Shown one piece after another: positions 60,698-64,000 of a DNA stretch of 64,000 nt. Position 1 is the first letter of the stretch, and each line of letters starts with the position of its first letter. The position numbers and the translations under genes were made by a program. The DNA comes from Cellvibrio sp. KY-YJ-3 (GTDB lineage: Bacteria > Pseudomonadota > Gammaproteobacteria > Pseudomonadales > Cellvibrionaceae). The stretch spans positions 3,176,001-3,240,000 of the forward strand of contig NZ_CP031727.1 of the NCBI RefSeq assembly GCF_008806955.1. The letters run 5' to 3'. Under the pieces are notes generated by a model. It did no database searches. It saw only the letters and a program-made list of their open reading frames with translations, and was not told the origin of the DNA.

Positions 60698-61627
60698 CTA
60701 TAGAATTCCATCGGCACGCGCTTTGCGCAGGTCTTCTGCATTTAATACGAATACCCCATGACCACCGCGTTCAAATTCAATCCAGGTAAAAGGCAACGCA
60801 GGGTAAGCCGCTTCCAGCGCCGGCCAGGAGTTCCCTACCTCCACCAGCAACACGCCCTGCTCGCTCAGGTAATCTACGGCCTCAGTCAATAAGCGACGGG
60901 TAAAATCCAAGCCGTCATCACCAGAGGCTAACCCCAGCTCCGGCTCTGCGTGATACTCCTCAGGCAGGCTGGCCATATCTTCGGCATCAACATAGGGCGG
61001 ATTGGAAACGATCAGATCAAACACTTGCCCTTGCAGGTTCTCAAATAGATCCGACTGCATGGCAAATACCCGCTCAGCCAAGCCATGTTGCTCGATATTT
61101 TCTTCTGCTACCGCCAACGCATCAAAAGAGATATCACTTAATTGCACATAAGCCTCAGGAAAGGCATAAGCGCAAGCAATACCGATACAGCCACTACCGG
61201 TGCACAAATCCAGAATCTGCGCAGGTTCATTGACCAACCACGGCTCAAACTGTTTTTGGATCAGCTCGCCAATTGGGGAGCGCGGCACTAATACCCGCTC
61301 ATCCACCGCAAACGGCAACCCGGCAAACCAGGCTTGGCGGGTGATATAGGCGGCAGGAACTCGCTCTTGAATGCGTCGCGCCAAGTTGGCGACAACTTTT
61401 TTACGTTCAGGCAAAGTTAAGCGAGCATCCAGCCATTCGTCACCCAAAGGCGGCGACAGGTTAATGGCATGCAGCACTAATTGTTCCGCTTCATCCCAAG
61501 GGTTGTCGGTACCGTGACCATAAAACAGTTTGGCCGCAATAAACTCACTCGCACCCCAACGCAAGAAATCGCGAATGGTCAATAATTCATCGCGTGCGGC
61601 ATCAAAATCAGAAGGAGATAAAGCCAT
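60698..61627 (-). CDS. prmB: 50S ribosomal protein L3 N5-glutamine methyltransferase
   Basis: SAM methyltransferase for the glutamine in ribosomal protein uL3. 309 residues; [20 protein letters not shown] is the SAM motif and [10 protein letters not shown] the catalytic NPPY. The [15 protein letters not shown] segment separates PrmB from PrmC. In the usual PrmB-AroC order. GAGG precedes the ATG. Confidence 0.96.
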   Translation of the reverse strand: MALSPSDFDAARDELLTIRDFLRWGASEFIAAKLFYGHGTDNPWDEAEQLVLHAINLSPPLGDEWLDARLTLPERKKVVANLARRIQERVPAAYITRQAWFAGLPFAVDERVLVPRSPIGELIQKQFEPWLVNEPAQILDLCTGSGCIGIACAYAFPEAYVQLSDISFDALAVAEENIEQHGLAERVFAMQSDLFENLQGQVFDLIVSNPPYVDAEDMASLPEEYHAEPELGLASGDDGLDFTRRLLTEAVDYLSEQGVLLVEVGNSWPALEAAYPALPFTWIEFERGGHGVFVLNAEDLRKARADGIL

Positions 61628-61770
61628 GAATAACCTCGAATACTTTTTTGTAGCAATATTCTACCGAATTAATTGAATCAATCAGGATTTATGTTTTCTA
61701 GTAGCACGGCTAACGCGGTAAACTGCGGTTTTGTGAATGGCAGTGCGCAGCTGCCGCAGGAGGAGCACCA

Positions 61771-62313
61771 ATGAAAGAACACTTTGCGAGTATTATTGCC
61801 AGCATTGGCGAAGATTTAACCCGCCCCGGTTTATTAGACACCCCCGACCGTGCCGCAAAAGCGTTTCAGTTTCTAACCCGAGGCTACAATCAAACCCTTG
61901 AGGAAGTCGTGAATGATGCACTTTTTCCATCGGACTCGGAGGAGATGATTATGGTGAAAGATATTGAACTCTATTCACTTTGCGAGCATCACCTGCTGCC
62001 GTTTATCGGCAAAGCCCATGTGGCTTATATCCCCACTGGAAAAGTACTGGGGCTATCTAAAGTTGCACGTATCGTCGATATGTTTGCGCGTCGCCTGCAA
62101 ATTCAGGAGCAACTGACAGTGCAAATTGCGGAGTGCATTCAGCAGATTACCGGCGCATCAGGCGTGGGGGTTATTATTGAAGCAAAACACATGTGTATGA
62201 TGATGCGCGGTGTTGAAAAGCAAAACTCTTCAATGAAAACCTCTGCCATGCTTGGCTCATTCCGCTCCAACCAAGCAACGCGCAGCGAATTTTTATCATT
62301 ACTTCGCGACTAG
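61771..62313 (+). CDS. folE: GTP cyclohydrolase I
   Basis: First step of folate and tetrahydropterin synthesis, GTP to dihydroneopterin triphosphate. 180 residues, with zinc ligands in [20 protein letters not shown] and [18 protein letters not shown] strong ribosome site (GGAGGAG) precedes the ATG. The gene is alone and ends at the terminator shared with the DUF4892 gene. Confidence 0.97.
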   Translation: MKEHFASIIASIGEDLTRPGLLDTPDRAAKAFQFLTRGYNQTLEEVVNDALFPSDSEEMIMVKDIELYSLCEHHLLPFIGKAHVAYIPTGKVLGLSKVARIVDMFARRLQIQEQLTVQIAECIQQITGASGVGVIIEAKHMCMMMRGVEKQNSSMKTSAMLGSFRSNQATRSEFLSLLRD

Positions 62314-62340
62314 ATTGCCACTGTCGGTCACATCGATCGG

Positions 62341-62378
62341 CCAATAAAAAACCACACACAGTTGTGGTTTTTTATTGG
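62341..62378. terminator. bidirectional rho-independent terminator (folE / DUF4892)
   Basis: Perfect 16-bp stem CCAATAAAAAACCACA with its complement at 62363-62378 around a six-base loop. Poly-A on the left and poly-T on the right make it work in both directions. The TAA stop of the DUF4892 gene lies inside the stem. Confidence 0.93.
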
Positions 62379-63274
62379 CGGTAAATTTTAACCAATTCAA
62401 CTCGCGCCGTTCTATCGCCCTTACCTGCTGGCGCTAACCCACCGACCCCATAAGACACCAGACGATCAGCGCCAATACCAGCTTCTTGCACCGCTGTTTT
62501 TAATTGCTCAGCGTAAGCATGGGAGTTTTTCTGCTGAACAGCCAGCGGTACCGGCGAATAATCGTGCCCGACAATGGCGAGAGTCCATTCAGGGCGGCTT
62601 TTTAACACATCAACCAATGCCTGCAGATGCGCGGGTTTGATATTAATAGTCATAACGCCCTGAGCGTCACCCGTCAGTAAATCCGGAAATACGTAGTAAC
62701 CGCTGGAATCCAAGGCACGAATAATTGACTCAGGATTAGCTGCAATTCCCTGCTCATTAACCCGATCCACATGCACAATATCTAACTGCAAATAAACGCG
62801 TTTATTACCGCGCTGAACTGCATATAGCGCAACATAAAACGGCTTTGCATCGGCATTGATAACTTCATAAGCGCCGTACTGTTGAAATTGATCCAAACCA
62901 TACAGCTGAAGGATTTTAAAATGATTATTAGCCCACGAATTACTGGTACCGCAATCGCGGCCATTACAATGAAACAACTCGCGCAAATTAAAGTTTTGCA
63001 ATTGATCCAAATAGAAGTCAAATCCCTTGCTTGCGCTATGCCCCTCAGGCAACTCCACCGTGTAGCGAGTCAAATTACCACTCAAGCGCTGCTGACGATC
63101 CAATCGCCAACTGCCCGCGATTTTTTTATAACTACCTAGCGCAAATAAATAATCATCAGTCTCCCCTGAGCTTTGGAAGAGAATGCGGGCATTGTGATAA
63201 GGTTCAAGCGATAACTCTGCCGCATGAACAAAACCGGAGAAAATAAAAACTGCAGTGATCAAAAACAATTTCAT
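62372..63274 (-). CDS. DUF4892 / OmpA-like secreted protein
   Basis: Signal peptide (KLFLITAVFIFSGFVHAAE) then a DUF4892 domain (residues about 25-175) and an OmpA-like C-terminal part (MTINIKPAHLQALVDVLKSR, VSYGVGGLAPAGKGDRTARV), which may bind peptidoglycan. Two cysteines are close (FHCNGRDCG). The start could be 63280 or the ATG at 63274; I use 63274. Outer-membrane or periplasmic; function unknown. Confidence 0.85.
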   Translation of the reverse strand: MKLFLITAVFIFSGFVHAAELSLEPYHNARILFQSSGETDDYLFALGSYKKIAGSWRLDRQQRLSGNLTRYTVELPEGHSASKGFDFYLDQLQNFNLRELFHCNGRDCGTSNSWANNHFKILQLYGLDQFQQYGAYEVINADAKPFYVALYAVQRGNKRVYLQLDIVHVDRVNEQGIAANPESIIRALDSSGYYVFPDLLTGDAQGVMTINIKPAHLQALVDVLKSRPEWTLAIVGHDYSPVPLAVQQKNSHAYAEQLKTAVQEAGIGADRLVSYGVGGLAPAGKGDRTARVELVKIYRQ

Positions 63275-63312
63275 AAGCAATCCCAGGGTAAAAACAACTC
63301 TATAAAAGACAG

Positions 63313-64000
63313 CTATAGCGATAATCTTGCAAAAAAAGTGTTCAGCTTTTTTGCAATTAATTCCGACTCTTGCTCCATATGAAGATGATGCCCGCCGCCC
63401 AGAACCTCGTAATCCACTTGAGAAAACTTATTAACTTCTTCCAAATAATTTGCATAAAGCTTGGGTAAACCATTGTCCCCAAGCAATAATTTAATTGGTG
63501 CTTCAACACGATTCAAAAAAGCCGCTAATTGCTCACGCGACATTTTAAACACCGATGGAACCATCAGGCGTGGATCAGTGCTCCAGGAAAAACCACCGTC
63601 GCGCGCAACAACACCTCTCATAGTTAAGGCGGTGGCAGCCTCACTCCCCAAAGGAAACATCCCCCGCTCACGAGCCTTAATCGCCACATCAAGATTGGTG
63701 TATACGGATTGAGTCTTTTGTTGCTGGGCACGCAAACCTGTTATGGCACTGGCGAGTTGTGCCGGCGCATCCTGGGGGGATGCCGGCTCTGGCAGAATCC
63801 CCTCTATTAGACCAAGCCCAATGCATCGTTCAGGAAATGTGCCTGCCGCCAAAGTGCTAATAATCGCACCGCGGGAATGCCCAAGGAGTGCAAATCGCTG
63901 CCAGCCCAAATAATCGGCTACAGCAAAAATATCGTTGACATCATCCCAAGGTGTGTAAGCCGTTTGGCCCAAGCGGTGCGAGCTTTGGCCGTGGCCAGCC
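63313..64000 (-). CDS. alpha/beta hydrolase (partial, 5' end beyond window)
   Basis: The frame is open through the window edge: it reads AGHGQSSHRLGQTAYT, the oxyanion-side DLAGHGxS motif of alpha/beta hydrolases. The nucleophile Ser is in LLGHSRGAIISTL, the acid is probably in KLLLGDNGLPK, and the His in LGGGHHLHME. About 229 residues are visible and the stop is at 63313. Substrate cannot be told. Confidence 0.88.
   Translation of the reverse strand, partial: AGHGQSSHRLGQTAYTPWDDVNDIFAVADYLGWQRFALLGHSRGAIISTLAAGTFPERCIGLGLIEGILPEPASPQDAPAQLASAITGLRAQQQKTQSVYTNLDVAIKARERGMFPLGSEAATALTMRGVVARDGGFSWSTDPRLMVPSVFKMSREQLAAFLNRVEAPIKLLLGDNGLPKLYANYLEEVNKFSQVDYEVLGGGHHLHMEQESELIAKKLNTFFARLSL

Noticed and set aside
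61738-61760. Small GGCAG/CTGCC hairpin before folE as an RNA switch
   Set aside because: Five-bp stem without conserved aptamer features; likely chance.

Overview
The window looks like chromosomal DNA of a Cellvibrio-like gammaproteobacterium (Cellvibrionaceae or a close relative). This is inferred from gene content and order: smc-zipA-ligA, a ccm cluster followed by a fliK-like gene and an flhB-tail gene, a poly-serine linker in a surface protein, E. coli-type zinc HemB, and moderate GC. I see no prophage, insertion sequence, CRISPR array or rRNA. Coding density is high and most genes are housekeeping.

Layout. 1-9 kb: glycogen metabolism. A GH57 glycosidase (cut by the window edge) and glgC run leftward; glgB and glgA run rightward from a 377-bp divergent region; a ypfJ-type metallopeptidase and pgm follow. 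9-15 kb: pirin, OsmC, a pilin-like protein, a small GNAT protein, rimO, and an unusual protein with an MshEN-like N-terminus, a membrane or lipobox segment, a Ser-rich linker and a possible Fn3-like C-terminus. 13.6-18 kb: a MalY/PatB PLP lyase, a periplasmic binding-like protein and ovoA, a possible ovothiol locus. 18-26 kb: a DUF815 ATPase, a response regulator and a three-gene MksFEB (JetABC-like) condensin operon without the JetD/MksG nuclease. 26-35 kb: hemB, an unknown gene, a lytic transglycosylase-like lipoprotein, ligA, zipA (with a very acidic linker) and smc. 35-43.4 kb: the cytochrome c maturation genes ccmABCDEFG and ccmHI, separated by a 48-residue membrane protein and two opposite-strand tRNA genes (Asp and Val). 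43.6-45.8 kb: a fliK-like gene broken at a C7 tract, and a stand-alone FlhB tail homologue.

45.8-55 kb is a tightly packed ten-gene leftward operon: DUF523/DUF1722 protein, MerR regulator, NTF2-like protein, photolyase, SDR, FAD oxidoreductase, DUF1365, Cfa-type methyltransferase, DUF2878 and a secreted unknown. Its upstream region holds two copies of the dyad TATACA-N12-TGTATA exactly 42 bp apart. The regulator's C-terminal domain resembles CarH/LitR but lacks the cobalamin-ligand histidine. This suggests a light- or singlet-oxygen-responsive membrane lipid and DNA repair regulon. 55-64 kb: cysB, a 5'-nucleotidase, a nitrilase-family amidase, an MFS transporter, aroC, prmB, folE, a DUF4892/OmpA-like protein and a partial alpha/beta hydrolase.

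Most convincing signals for follow-up: the paired operator dyads with the B12-less MerR regulator, the MshEN-membrane-extracellular fusion, the fliK frameshift at an in-frame slippery heptamer, the JetD-less condensin operon next to a canonical SMC in the same window, and the ovothiol locus.
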